A DNA stretch of 27,559 bases from Myxococcales bacterium (lineage in GTDB: Bacteria > Myxococcota > Myxococcia > Myxococcales > Myxococcaceae). The stretch covers positions 18,335-45,893 of the forward strand of contig PMBV01000385.1 in the NCBI GenBank assembly GCA_003153055.1. Direction: 5' to 3'. This document shows positions 1-8,110 of this stretch, piece by piece. The notes below the pieces were generated by a model. It made no database searches. It was given only the letters and a program-made list of their open reading frames with translations, and had not been told where the DNA came from. How positions within the stretch are numbered: the stretch's first letter is position 1; every line of letters starts with the position of its first letter. The translations under genes and the position numbers were made by a program.

Positions 1-177
1 GACGCGAAGGGCTTCGGCTTCATCTCGCAGGATGGCGGCGGCGAGGACGTTTTCTGCCACCACACTGCGATTCGTACCGAGGGCTTCCGTACCCTCGCCG
101 AGGGTCAGAAGGTCGAGTTCGACGTGAAGCGTGGGCCGAAGGGCCTGCAGGCTGACAACGTCCGCCCGATCAGCTGA
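1..177 (+). CDS. csp: Cold-shock protein (CspA family), 5' end missing
   Basis: The frame starting at base 1 is open to a TGA at 175-177 and gives 58 residues. They begin DAKGFGFIS (RNP1, KGFGFI) and contain DVFCHH (RNP2) and a closing NVRPIS. This is a nearly complete CspA-type OB fold that binds single-stranded RNA or DNA, normally as an RNA chaperone. Family members are about 67 residues and begin with a short segment ending WFN, so only about 10 N-terminal residues lie outside the window. RNP2 carries Cys where Val is usual (DVFCH for DVFVH). The intrinsic terminator at 215-251 follows the stop. Promoter and 5' leader, where cold-shock regulation would act, are not visible. Confidence 0.95.
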   Translation, partial: DAKGFGFISQDGGGEDVFCHHTAIRTEGFRTLAEGQKVEFDVKRGPKGLQADNVRPIS

Positions 178-214
178 ACAAAACGGGGGGGGACTGACCC
201 CTTGGTGTAAGGAG

Positions 215-251
215 GGCCCGTTTCCTTCGAGAGGGAGCGGGCCTTCTTCTT
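215..251 (+). terminator. Rho-independent terminator of the cold-shock gene
   Basis: GGCCCGTTTCC (215-225) pairs with GGGAGCGGGCC (233-243) over 11 bp, including two G-T pairs. The loop is 7 nt and the stem is followed by TTCTTCTT. It lies 37 bp after the csp stop. The T-rich side faces the plus strand, so it should mainly stop csp transcripts, although the PilZ gene converges on it. Confidence 0.8.
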
Positions 252-271
252 GGTGTGAGGTGGTGGAACGC

Positions 272-853
272 TCAGGGCTCTTCGAGCATGTCTTCTGCCC
301 AGACGTCCTCGGGATGAGTGACCTTGAGGAGCTCCCAGGCGGCCAAGGCATCGACCACGCGCTCGAGCTCGCTGTCGAGCGATCGAGCCCGCTTCGATTG
401 CAGGTAGTCGTTGGCGAAGTCGGTCAATCGCTCGGCGAGGAACAGCCGCGCCAGGGTGACCTCGGTCTTCTCGAAGAACTCGATGAAGCGAATGGCGATA
501 CCACTGCGGCTTTCACCGTTGCGTGGGTCAGGGTGCACCAGACGAACGATCTCGGCGCGGGCGTCAACCGGGTCGCCGCCCTCCGCTTCGAGGGTGAAGC
601 GCACCCTCAGCAGGGTCCCCAGCGGCAAGAAGAAGGTGCTGTTGAGAAAGGCGCCGCTGACCGACAGGTTCTCGGCGTTGAGGGTGGCAGAGAAGCGACG
701 GTCACCGTCTTTCTCGATCCACAGCGCGACCGGCATCGCCATCACGGCTCGAGGGAACTTGCGGTGCTCATCGGCACCGAAGTCGAGGTCGAGACGAGGC
801 CGGTCTCGGTCTAGGCGCGGCCGGCGCGGCGCGGTGGGCTTTCTTGATGCCAT
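272..853 (-). CDS. PilZ-domain protein
   Basis: This 193-residue protein has a basic N-terminal tail of about 29 residues. A PilZ domain follows: the arginine motif RKFPR at residues 31-35 and NLSVSG at 62-67, the N/DxSxxG half of the c-di-GMP site. A helical C-terminal segment of about 70 residues ends the protein. PilZ domains are c-di-GMP receptors. In myxobacteria many carry no output domain and affect motility or exopolysaccharide, but the target cannot be inferred here. I chose the ATG at 853 because GGAGG lies 5 nt before it. A frame extension to 916 exists but has no ribosome site. The gene converges on csp and diverges from the gene at 982. Variation in the first PilZ motif (only two Arg) leaves real c-di-GMP binding uncertain. 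Confidence 0.85.
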   Translation of the reverse strand: MASRKPTAPRRPRLDRDRPRLDLDFGADEHRKFPRAVMAMPVALWIEKDGDRRFSATLNAENLSVSGAFLNSTFFLPLGTLLRVRFTLEAEGGDPVDARAEIVRLVHPDPRNGESRSGIAIRFIEFFEKTEVTLARLFLAERLTDFANDYLQSKRARSLDSELERVVDALAAWELLKVTHPEDVWAEDMLEEP

Positions 854-981
854 GGATCCCTCCAAAGCGATCACTCTTGCTGTCGGCGCAGGGGGATTCA
901 AGCCTCGTCTCGGCACGAGCCGGGTGCTTTTTGAGCCTGCTGGGCGGGGGCCGGGTAAGCTTCCAGGTGAAGGCGGTTCCG

Positions 982-1737
982 ATGGCCTCGAGCAGACCCG
1001 ACGACAAGACCATCAGGAACCAACCCGCTGGTTCGTCTGACGAGTATGTCGCAAGCCCCAAGAGCGGCAGCCGCCCTGCGCTTCATCAAGGTGAGGTTGC
1101 CCCCGAGGTGAGCCAGGGGCCATGGAGAGAACGGGTCTTCGCCCCTCGCACAGTCCTCGGTCCAGAGGAGCTCCTCGAGTCGTTGGCGCGATCGTTGAGG
1201 GTGTTGATGACCAGCGCCAGCCACCCCCGCGTGGCCTACGAGGGCCTGCGCGATGCTTGGCTGCCCAGCCTTCGCCAGGCCTTGGAGCAGGCAGGTGGCG
1301 ATGGCATCGACGCGTGGCTCACTGCGTTGTTCGCTCCGCCGGGGCCGACGCCGGCCGTCTCGCTGTTCCAGGACCTGGCCGGGGCGCTTCGGCGCATGCG
1401 AGTGAGTCGCGACCTCGTGCTCCTCGAGGAGGAGGCCCTCAAGACCATCGAGTTGGTCCGTCGGGCGTGCCTCGGGCCCAAACCCCGCCGCCTGTCGTTC
1501 AAGCGCATGGAGCGGGACCTCGAAGGCAAGCTCGAGGTCGTCGAGCTGCTCCTCGTGTTGGTCTCGTCAGAGGAAGAGTTGGCTCGGCGAATCGCCGAGA
1601 TCGGCAGCACCATGGAGCAGCTGCGAGACCAGCTCCGCACTCGACCCGGCAGCCAGCCCGATGGCATGTACTCCAACTTCGTGCGGTTGAAGGCCGAGCT
1701 CAGGGTGCTCAACGGCGAGCTCGATCGTCGTCGCTAG
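982..1737 (+). CDS. Unrecognised helical protein, 251 aa
   Basis: I do not recognise a family. The first 55 or so residues are polar and probably disordered. From about residue 58 the protein is Leu/Ala/Glu/Arg-rich and predicted helical, ending in a charged segment (…LNGELDRRR) that could form a coiled coil. There is no signal peptide or membrane segment. The ATG at 982 is preferred over the frame opening at 844, which would overlap the start of the divergent PilZ gene. AAGG about 9 nt upstream may serve as ribosome site. Its TAG stop shares the tetranucleotide CTAG with the TAG stop of the convergent thioredoxin-like gene. Codon use is typical of the window, so I regard it as a real gene of unknown function. 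Confidence 0.65.
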   Translation: MASSRPDDKTIRNQPAGSSDEYVASPKSGSRPALHQGEVAPEVSQGPWRERVFAPRTVLGPEELLESLARSLRVLMTSASHPRVAYEGLRDAWLPSLRQALEQAGGDGIDAWLTALFAPPGPTPAVSLFQDLAGALRRMRVSRDLVLLEEEALKTIELVRRACLGPKPRRLSFKRMERDLEGKLEVVELLLVLVSSEEELARRIAEIGSTMEQLRDQLRTRPGSQPDGMYSNFVRLKAELRVLNGELDRRR

Positions 1738-2072
1738 GATGCGCCCGCCTGCTCCGCGACGACCCGCTGCCAGTACTCTCGGCCGTGGTATTGCCGCATC
1801 ATGCCCAGCTTGCGACCGCCCTTGAAGAGGACGAACGCGGGAATGCCGGCGATCCCGAAGCGGCGGGCGAGTTCGGGGTGCTCGTAGGCGTTCGCCTTGA
1901 TGACCCGCACCCCCGTTGGCACCTCGGCCAGGAGCGCCGGGAGATCTCGTGCGAAGACCTCGCAGTTGGGGCAGTCGGGGCCCCAGAAGTACACGACGAT
2001 CAGCGCACCGTGCCGGTCGACCAGTTGGTCGAAGTTCTCTGGCGTGCCGATCTCGATCTCGTCGGGCGTCAT
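1734..2072 (-). CDS. Thioredoxin-like protein with CPNC active site
   Basis: The 112-residue protein has the thioredoxin fold. A strand (ALIVVYFWGPDCPNCEVF) carries the redox motif C-P-N-C. The cis-proline motif is in GIAGIPAFVLFKGG, and a C-terminal helix follows. Classical thioredoxin has WCGPC. Here DCPNC replaces it, so redox potential and partners may differ. No signal peptide is seen, so it should be cytoplasmic. I start at the ATG at 2072 because GGAGG lies 5 nt upstream; that GGAGG itself falls inside the alternative ATG start at 2084. It lies 24 bp after the metallophosphoesterase and is probably the last gene of that run. Its stop overlaps the stop of the convergent gene. Confidence 0.85.
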   Translation of the reverse strand: MTPDEIEIGTPENFDQLVDRHGALIVVYFWGPDCPNCEVFARDLPALLAEVPTGVRVIKANAYEHPELARRFGIAGIPAFVLFKGGRKLGMMRQYHGREYWQRVVAEQAGAS

Positions 2073-2096
2073 CGAAGCCTCCATGCGCCGAGGCGC

Positions 2097-3431
2097 TCAA
2101 GCGGGCAGCAACACCAGCTTCGCCACCTCTGGAGGGGCGCCGACCCGCATCGGTGGGCCCACGAAGCCACAGCCGCGGTTGGTGTAGAGGAGCGTTCCGT
2201 CATGGGTGGAGAGGCCCGCGTTGCGCTCTCCCCAGATGGCCTCTCCGACCAGCGTGCCGGGGAACAGTTGGCCCCCATGGGTGTGCCCCGAGAGCTGCAG
2301 GCCGATGTGCTTGGCCGCCGCGAGCTCGAGCCCGCTGGGCTGGTGGGCGAGCAGCACCGAGGGCCGGTGTGGGTCACGGCCAGCCGTGGCCTTCTCGAGG
2401 TCGTACCCGTTGTGGGCGAACTGCGAGCCCCAGTCGTCGACGCCCACCAGATCGAAGCTGGCCGCCGCGTCACCGATGGGGACGAAGCGGTTCCTCAGCA
2501 CGGTGATCCCCAGGCGCTCCACCTCGGGCGCCCACCGCTCCCAGCCCGAGTAGTAGTCGTGGTTGCCCGACACGAAGTACGTGCCGTGCCGGGATCGGAG
2601 GCCGGTGAGCCGCTCCACGATGGGGCGGAGCTCCCTGGGGATTCCGTCTACCAGATCGCCGGTAATGGCGACCAGGTCTGGGTGGAGCGCGTTCGCCATG
2701 GCGACCAGGCGGTCGACGAACGGCTCCTGGATGATCAGTCCGATGTGCAGATCAGACAACTGAACGATGGTGAAGCCCTCGAGGGCCTTGGGCAGCCCGG
2801 GGAGCCGCAGCGCCAGCTCGGTGACCAGAGGTGCTGAGAAAGCGCTCCTGGCGCCGAACGCCGACAGCCCACCACCGAAGGCCAGCGCCCCAGCCGCCGT
2901 CGCCCGGGCGATGAAGCGCCGCCGCGACACTTGCGGGGTCTCGAGCTCCATGGACCCGACCCGGTCACCTTCCTCTGCGCGGTCGAGTCTGGCCGACAGC
3001 GTGGCGCCCTCACCATCGAGGGCGACCGCTGGGCCTCCAGAGTCGAGCGTGGCGACGAGCGACGCCAACGCGCTGGGCTCGGAGGGTGGCTTGCGCACCG
3101 TCGCGGTGGTCACCTCACTGGCGGGGTGTCGTCGCGTGAGCCGGAGCACGCCTCGCACCACCTCGACCGCGGCGAGCCCCATCAGGGTGAAGAGGATGAG
3201 CCCCCACCAGCACAGCACCACCAGCGCGACGAGGCGGGTGAGGGGCGTGCTCACCGAGAGCAGCCGAGTCAGCGGCATGAGGGCCGAGAGCGCGATGATG
3301 ACGCCAGCGCCCAGGCGTCGGAGCCGGGTCGAGCCGGTGACGTCGTGCACCAGCCGCCGGTAGAGGTAGTAGTTGAGGCCCCCAAAGAGGGCCAACGCCA
3401 GCGACAACCCCAGCACGCGTACGAGAAGCAT
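2097..3431 (-). CDS. Membrane-anchored calcineurin-like metallophosphoesterase
   Basis: This 444-residue protein has hydrophobic helices near residues 5-24, 42-60 and 65-90, then a linker of about 75 residues. At 169-174 it has SRRRFI followed by an Ala/Gly-rich hydrophobic stretch, which looks like an internal Tat-type signal. The catalytic domain follows from about residue 215. Metal ligands are visible in order: DLHIG (227-231), GD (258-259), GNHD (289-292), AH (362-363) and GHTHGG (382-387). This is the YkoQ/YaeI-type branch, several members of which act on lipid-linked phosphates such as UDP-diacylglucosamine. The substrate here is unknown. The catalytic domain probably faces the periplasm or the membrane surface. 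It lies between ampG and the thioredoxin-like gene on the same strand. Confidence 0.88.
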   Translation of the reverse strand: MLLVRVLGLSLALALFGGLNYYLYRRLVHDVTGSTRLRRLGAGVIIALSALMPLTRLLSVSTPLTRLVALVVLCWWGLILFTLMGLAAVEVVRGVLRLTRRHPASEVTTATVRKPPSEPSALASLVATLDSGGPAVALDGEGATLSARLDRAEEGDRVGSMELETPQVSRRRFIARATAAGALAFGGGLSAFGARSAFSAPLVTELALRLPGLPKALEGFTIVQLSDLHIGLIIQEPFVDRLVAMANALHPDLVAITGDLVDGIPRELRPIVERLTGLRSRHGTYFVSGNHDYYSGWERWAPEVERLGITVLRNRFVPIGDAAASFDLVGVDDWGSQFAHNGYDLEKATAGRDPHRPSVLLAHQPSGLELAAAKHIGLQLSGHTHGGQLFPGTLVGEAIWGERNAGLSTHDGTLLYTNRGCGFVGPPMRVGAPPEVAKLVLLPA

Positions 3432-3497
3432 CTCGAGTGCTTCTAACCACTCCTTGGCTGGGGTGCTTCCCCGGCAGCTTGAAGAAGTGTGAGGGCT

Positions 3498-4874
3498 TCA
3501 GCTCGCCTGGGCTTCGTCCCCCGGGTCACTGGGCCAGGCCACCTGAGGCTCGGGCGACCCAAACGGCGAGACGAGCTGCAGCATGGCGAGCCCCGGGAGC
3601 GCCGCGGCCACCGCCGCCAGGAAGAAGCTGGAGTAGCCCAGGCGCTCGGCCAGCCAGCCCGACGGCGGCCCCGAGGCCACTCGCCCCAGACCGAAGAGGC
3701 TCGAAAGGAGCGCGTACTGGGTGGCTCCGTAGCGCTTCTCGCACAGCCGCATCATGAAGGCGCTGATCGCCGCCGTGCCCATGCCCTGAAACGCGTACTC
3801 CCCCGCGATGGCGAGCCAGGTCGTGGCGCGGGTGACGACGGGAATGGCCGCGGTGCCGCAGTGGCCGATGTCGATGGGCCCCAGGTGGGTGAGGGCCACC
3901 AGCCCGTACAGCGCGCTCCCGCCGGCCTGCAAGGCGCCGAAGATCCACAGGGCCCGCCCGAGCCCAAGGCGCGCGGTCAGGAGCCCTCCAGCCGTGGCAC
4001 CCCCGATGAGGGCCGCGGTGCCGATGGTCTTCACCACCAGGCCGATCTCCGCGTTCGAGTAGCAGAGGTCCTTGAGGAAGGGGTTCACCATCGAGAGCGC
4101 CAGGTTGTCGCCGAACTTGTAGAGCACCAGGAAGGCCCCCACGGTCCAGGCGTCGGGGCGGCGAAAGTAGCTCGCCAGGGGCTCCCACACGGCCTTGGCC
4201 AGCGAGCGTGGTGGCGGCGCTGGTCGCTCTGGCTCGGGCGCGGCGAAGGTGAGCCCCACGCACGCCGCCGTCACCAGGGCCAGGCCACCGAAGACCAGGG
4301 GCCAGGCCACCCACTGGGAGGCGAAGACGGCCAGCGCCCCGGACACCAGCATGCCGATGCGGTACCAGAAGATGCGGAGCCCCGCGGCGGGGCCGACCTC
4401 GTCAGCGTGCAGGACCTCGACCGCGTAGGCGTCGAGGGCGATGTCCTGGGTGGCGGCGATGAAGACGTAGGCGAGGCCGATGACGGCCACCACTCCCGCG
4501 GAGCCGCTCACCAGGGAGAGATGGCCCGCGGCGTCGGTCGACAGGGATCTTGCCACCGAGACGGCGAGGGCCCCCAGCGCCGCCGCCAGCAACAACTGGG
4601 TGATGAGGAGCCAGCTTCGACGTCGCCCGGGCCAGCGAAGCGCATAGCGATCGACCAGGGGGGACCAGAGGAACTTCACTGTCCACGGCAGGGAGATCGA
4701 CTGGAGGAGCCCGATGTCGCGCAGGCTGACGCCAGCGCCTCGCAAGAAGATTTGCAGGGTATTGCTGACGAAGCCCAGCGGCATCCCCGAGGAGAGCGAG
4801 AGGAGTCCTAGGACCTGCACACGGCGACTCTTCAAGGAGGACACGGAGCCGGCGATGGTAGGCGGCGAGCCCAA
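3498..4874 (-). CDS. ampG: AmpG-like MFS permease (muropeptide transporter)
   Basis: The 458-residue protein is hydrophobic throughout, with about 12 predicted membrane helices. The N-terminal signature (SSGMPLGFVSNTLQ, then SLPWTVKFLWSPLVDRY) is typical of AmpG and the related PAT/acetyl-CoA transporter branch of the major facilitator superfamily. The loop RWPGRRRSW is the usual basic cytoplasmic loop. AmpG imports anhydro-muropeptides released from the cell wall for recycling, and in some bacteria this controls beta-lactamase induction. No ampC or ampD is in the window, so only the transport role is inferred. The start is uncertain: the frame opens with TTG at 4874, a GTG lies at residue 11, and neither has a good ribosome site. 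The metallophosphoesterase begins 66 bp downstream on the same strand. Confidence 0.82.
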   Translation of the reverse strand: MGSPPTIAGSVSSLKSRRVQVLGLLSLSSGMPLGFVSNTLQIFLRGAGVSLRDIGLLQSISLPWTVKFLWSPLVDRYALRWPGRRRSWLLITQLLLAAALGALAVSVARSLSTDAAGHLSLVSGSAGVVAVIGLAYVFIAATQDIALDAYAVEVLHADEVGPAAGLRIFWYRIGMLVSGALAVFASQWVAWPLVFGGLALVTAACVGLTFAAPEPERPAPPPRSLAKAVWEPLASYFRRPDAWTVGAFLVLYKFGDNLALSMVNPFLKDLCYSNAEIGLVVKTIGTAALIGGATAGGLLTARLGLGRALWIFGALQAGGSALYGLVALTHLGPIDIGHCGTAAIPVVTRATTWLAIAGEYAFQGMGTAAISAFMMRLCEKRYGATQYALLSSLFGLGRVASGPPSGWLAERLGYSSFFLAAVAAALPGLAMLQLVSPFGSPEPQVAWPSDPGDEAQAS

Positions 4875-5328
4875 TGGGCGCCAGTCTCGTCGCGGGCGGG
4901 AGTGAGGCTCGGCTGCGGAACCGCTGGGCGAGCGCCGATGGAAGCGTGGCGTGAGTGCCTGATCGTGGAACTGCCGGGGCCGGTGCCGCGAGCGCGTGCG
5001 TTTGCAGCCTCCCGAGCCACTGTCCAGTCGTTCAGTCGTCGCAGCGACCGATCATCGTGGCAGGAACCGGCACAGGTGTTCTCCGCGGGCGGAAGGCGGG
5101 CAGGACGGTGCGCGCATGCCTTGAGGTGCGATGGGGACGCCGGGGCCCACCCACTGAGGCGGTCTGACCAGCCCCTCGTCCCGAAAGCACGGTGAGCACA
5201 CGTGAGGGCCACGCTTCCGGCCCTGCACCACTCCACCGACCGGAGGTGGGGCTCCTGATGCTCGCCCTCAGCGGCGCGGTGACGGCCGCAAGGCGATCAG
5301 GTGGGCGAGGGTCCCCGGCGACGTCACC

Positions 5329-5340
5329 AATGGTACCATT
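5329..5340. promoter_or_regulatory. 12-bp perfect palindrome
   Basis: AATGGTACCATT is a perfect dyad in an otherwise GC-rich non-coding stretch. Its AT content is unusual for the surroundings and it has the size of a repressor half-site pair. No adjacent promoter or gene start supports a specific role, so it may be chance. Confidence 0.25.
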
Positions 5341-5603
5341 CGCGGGCCTCTCGGCAGATGGAACCAGTAGGCGTTGCTGGCGACGGCGCCTTCAGTCGGG
5401 GACAATCACTTGCCGTGCAGTGGGGCCGGTCTGATCGCCCACAGCCGAAGTCCCAGCGTCCGCCGCCCTCCCTGGGCCAGCTGCGGAGAGCCGTTGCTCC
5501 AGGCGGGTCCGTGGCTCAGCCCGACGGTCAGTCGGAGGCGTGGGTGGTTGCACCAGCGCACCTCGATGGATCGAGGCGCGGCGCGAGGAACGCGGCATGA
5601 ATA

Positions 5604-5746
5604 GAAGCTGCTCTTCCATTTGGACCTCAAACCTGCGCTCACCGCGCTCTCGGGCCGAGGGGCATGCCCGCCCAGGGCCTCCGACCCTCCCTCGAGCCAG
5701 GGGTCCGTGGCGCGCAGGGGTGAGGGCCAAATGGAAGAGCAGCTTC
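5604..5746. repeat. Foldback inverted repeat, 143 bp
   Basis: The outer 20 bp, GAAGCTGCTCTTCCATTTGG at 5604-5623, is perfectly inverted at 5727-5746. With a few mismatches the match extends to about 35 bp per arm (5604-5638 and 5712-5746), and weaker pairing (for example a CGAGGG match) continues inward. The element lies in a gene-poor interval. It resembles a small palindromic mobile element, or a long RNA hairpin if transcribed. I see no clear target duplication, and no second copy in this window. Confidence 0.6.
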
Positions 5747-5922
5747 CATCACGGAGAGGGACCGGTGCTCTACCCAGCCAAGCGACGGTGAGTGTCCGGT
5801 CCTCTGTCGGATGTCGAAGGAGTCGACCTCGGCGAGGGGCAAGAATGAGACCGACAACTTGGTTGTCGTCCCGAAGAAGGGGCCACCCAGTGAGCGAGCC
5901 GAGATCGAGGGGCTGGTCGGTG

Positions 5923-5942
5923 GAGGCCACAATTCCGGCCTC
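5923..5942 (-). terminator. Hairpin after nuoI, possible terminator
   Basis: GAGGCC (5923-5928) and GGCCTC (5937-5942) pair around an 8-nt loop, 27 bp past the nuoI stop. No T tract follows on the minus strand, so it is not a classical intrinsic terminator. It may only protect the 3' end. Confidence 0.3.
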
Positions 5943-5969
5943 GCCGCCCGGATGCCTCGCAGGCTACGC

Positions 5970-6707
5970 CTACGCCTTGATGAACTTGGTCACCGGCACC
6001 GGCTTACTCGTGTCCACCTCGATGGTGGTGCCACGCGGGCGCGGGGCATGGTCTTCCCCGATGCGCGTATGGGCTTCCTTGTGCACATGGTCGGGCTGCT
6101 CGGAGCTGCCCCGCTTGTACCAGGGGTCCGAAGGGTGGTTGACCGGTGGCCCCTTGAGGAGCCGCGGCACGTCGTACACGAAGCCCTGCCGAGTGTACTC
6201 GGGCGGCGTGTGCATGTACGTGTCCATTCGAATGGCGTCTTTCGGGCAGGCGTCGACGCAGAGCCCGCAGACGACGCACCGGAGCTCGTCGATGACGAAC
6301 TGTCGAGGGTACTTCTCGATCACCCGTGACTCGGTCGCCGCGTCTTCCGCCTCGTACTCGCCGGCCTCGATGTAGATGCACTGGGCCGGGCAGATGGTGG
6401 CGCACATGTAACAGGCCACGCACCGAGGCTTGCCGTCCTCTCGCGGCACCAGCCGATGGAGGCCCCGGTAACCTTCGGGGTAGGGCACCTTCTCTTCCGG
6501 GTACTCCACCGTGCTGATGGTCGCGTAGCCCTGGCGGTCGACGACCTCGGGGTTCCGGTCGCGCTCTCCCAACAGGTTGCGGAGGAAGTGCCGGGTGGTG
6601 ATGGCGATCCCCTTGAGCAGCTCGGGGAGGTAGGCGCGCTCACGGACATCTTGCTCGATCAACTCCTTCTTCTCGGAGTGGCCGTGCGCATGGGTGGTCG
6701 AGCTCAT
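5970..6707 (-). CDS. nuoI: NADH:quinone oxidoreductase subunit I (two 4Fe-4S clusters)
   Basis: The 245-residue protein belongs to the connecting module of complex I and passes electrons through clusters N6a and N6b towards N2 and quinone. Two ferredoxin motifs are visible: C96-x2-C99-x2-C102-x3-C106-P, and C144-x2-C147-x2-C150-x3-C154-P. It is longer than typical NuoI (about 160-180 residues). The extra length comes from a His-containing N-terminus (HAHGHSEKK) and a C-terminal tail of about 70 residues rich in His, Pro and charged residues. The ATG at 6707 has GGGAAG about 6-7 nt upstream. It starts 18 bp after nuoH and is the last gene of the run. No nuoJ follows. Confidence 0.95.
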   Translation of the reverse strand: MSSTTHAHGHSEKKELIEQDVRERAYLPELLKGIAITTRHFLRNLLGERDRNPEVVDRQGYATISTVEYPEEKVPYPEGYRGLHRLVPREDGKPRCVACYMCATICPAQCIYIEAGEYEAEDAATESRVIEKYPRQFVIDELRCVVCGLCVDACPKDAIRMDTYMHTPPEYTRQGFVYDVPRLLKGPPVNHPSDPWYKRGSSEQPDHVHKEAHTRIGEDHAPRPRGTTIEVDTSKPVPVTKFIKA

Positions 6708-6725
6708 GATCGTCTTCCCAAAGGG

Positions 6726-8108
6726 CTAGTGCGTGTCGGCGGCGGCGTGCGCCGGGTGGGGGTCGGTGTCGTGGGCCGCGTGGTGCTCTTGGTCTCGGCG
6801 CACCTGTCGCGGCGGAGTCAGGGTGAGGAAGACGACGATGAGCAGCTGAATCACCCCAGCTCCGGCCAGCAGCCGCAGCGAGGGGTCGAACAGCACCAGC
6901 GCGCCCGAGACGAAGACGTTCACCAGACCCATCGGCAGGAGGATCTGCCAGCCGAGCTTCTGCACCTGATCGTAGCGGAAGCGGGGGAAGGTCCAGCGAA
7001 TGACCATCTGCAGGTAGATGAGCACCAGCACCTTCAGCCAGAAGATCGTGCCGTACACCGCCCCGAGGAGCCACGGCTGGCCACCGAGGGCCCGCTCCAG
7101 CGCCTCGTTGCCGAAGGGCAGATACCAGCCGCCGAAGAAGACCGCCGCGAGCACGCCGGCCAAGAAGACGATCTCGACGAACTCGGCGACCATGAACATT
7201 CCGAACTGCATGCCCGAGTACTCGATGAAGTACCCGACGATCTCCGACTCGCCCTCTGGAGTGTCGAACGGGGCCCGCTTGGTCTCGGCGAACGCCGCCG
7301 CGAAGAAGAGAATGAAGCCCGTCGGCTGGAGCAAGATGCCCCATTGGGGCACGCCGATATCGAGGCCGGAGATCTCGGTCCTCCAGAGGTAGTGGCCCTG
7401 CATCACGCTCATACCGGTGGGGCCGCCGAGCTGCACCGTGGAGAACGCCAGCATCATGCCCACCAGCGAGAGGCCCAGCGCGACCTCGTAGCTGATCATC
7501 TGCGAGCTCGCCCGAACTCCACCCAAGAGCGCGAACTTGTTGTTCGACGACCAGCCGGCGAGCGAGGTGCCGTACACCGCCAGAGACGCGATGCCGAACA
7601 CGAACAAGAGCCCGAAGTCGGGGTTGGCCGCGACCATCATCACGTCATGGCCCAGCACCTTGACCGTCGGCCCGGCGGGCACGATGGCGAACAGGGCGAA
7701 GGCCGGGGCGAAGGCGAGAATGGGCCCCAGGGCAAACAGCATCCGGCTCGCCCGCTCGGGGAGGAAGGCCTCCTTGGTGAGAATCTTAAGCACGTCGGTC
7801 ACGATGTGCGGCAGCCCGCCCAGGGAGTAGCCCTTGAGGCTGCCCGGGAGCCGCACTCGGTTGGGGCCGACCCGGTCTTGCATGAAGGCCGACCACTTCC
7901 GCTCGATGTGGGTGAGGAGCGTGGCCATGCCCATCACCATCACCAGGAGCAAGATGAGCATGCTGGTGAGGTGACTGGCGCCCCGGTAGTGGAGGTGTTC
8001 CCAGGCAGCTCGCTCGGCCAGCCCGCCCAGGCCGTAGCCCGCCGCCATGATGCCGAAGATGAGCAGCACGATGACCGCGGTGAGGCCCATCAGGTACGTT
8101 TTGCGCAT
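6726..8108 (-). CDS. nuoH: NADH:quinone oxidoreductase subunit H (membrane)
   Basis: The 460-residue membrane protein forms the quinone-channel subunit of complex I. Family signatures are ERKWSAFMQDRVGPNRV at residues 69-85, ETKRAPFDTPEGESEIVGY at 275-293 and RWTFPRFRYDQV at 371-382. The acidic residues in the PFDTPEGESE loop are those linked to quinone and proton coupling in the family. About eight or nine hydrophobic helices are present. The ATG at 8108 has GGAG 8 nt upstream and lies 2 bp after the nuoG stop. A frame extension to 8252 overlaps nuoG and is not used. It is longer than typical NuoH (about 325 aa), with extra segments inside and a C-terminal tail holding seven His in its last 19 residues. 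Confidence 0.95.
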   Translation of the reverse strand: MRKTYLMGLTAVIVLLIFGIMAAGYGLGGLAERAAWEHLHYRGASHLTSMLILLLVMVMGMATLLTHIERKWSAFMQDRVGPNRVRLPGSLKGYSLGGLPHIVTDVLKILTKEAFLPERASRMLFALGPILAFAPAFALFAIVPAGPTVKVLGHDVMMVAANPDFGLLFVFGIASLAVYGTSLAGWSSNNKFALLGGVRASSQMISYEVALGLSLVGMMLAFSTVQLGGPTGMSVMQGHYLWRTEISGLDIGVPQWGILLQPTGFILFFAAAFAETKRAPFDTPEGESEIVGYFIEYSGMQFGMFMVAEFVEIVFLAGVLAAVFFGGWYLPFGNEALERALGGQPWLLGAVYGTIFWLKVLVLIYLQMVIRWTFPRFRYDQVQKLGWQILLPMGLVNVFVSGALVLFDPSLRLLAGAGVIQLLIVVFLTLTPPRQVRRDQEHHAAHDTDPHPAHAAADTH

Positions 8109-8110
8109 CG

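Larger units (their letters stand above)
4875..5969. other. Gene-poor interval of about 1.1 kb
   Basis: Open frames exist on both strands, but none has a recognisable domain, a good ribosome site or plausible protein composition. I found no tRNA or rRNA. What can be seen is a 143-bp foldback repeat (5604-5746), a 12-bp perfect palindrome (5329-5340) and a small hairpin just after nuoI (5923-5942). The interval separates the end of the nuo operon from the ampG start, so the ampG promoter should lie near its left edge. No clear promoter was found there. Confidence 0.6.

Noticed and set aside
131..814. Long plus-strand frame across the PilZ gene
   Set aside because: It is antisense to a clear PilZ protein with a good ribosome site, and its own translation has no recognisable domain.
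1122..2837. 571-residue plus-strand frame
   Set aside because: It overlaps three supported genes and has the Arg/Pro/Gly-rich composition typical of a shadow frame in GC-rich DNA.
3489..4811. 440-residue plus-strand frame opposite ampG
   Set aside because: AmpG motifs and membrane helices on the other strand are clear. This frame is Gly/Arg/Gln-rich shadow sequence.
4902..5434. Two overlapping plus-strand frames after ampG
   Set aside because: Composition is not protein-like and neither has a start signal or recognisable motif.
5406..5930. 174-residue minus-strand frame in the gene-poor interval
   Set aside because: No ribosome site, no domain, and it runs straight through the foldback repeat, so its sequence is not protein-like.
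4875..5969. Possible tRNA or other stable RNA
   Set aside because: I looked for T-loop type sequence (GGTTCRA) with pairing arms and found none.
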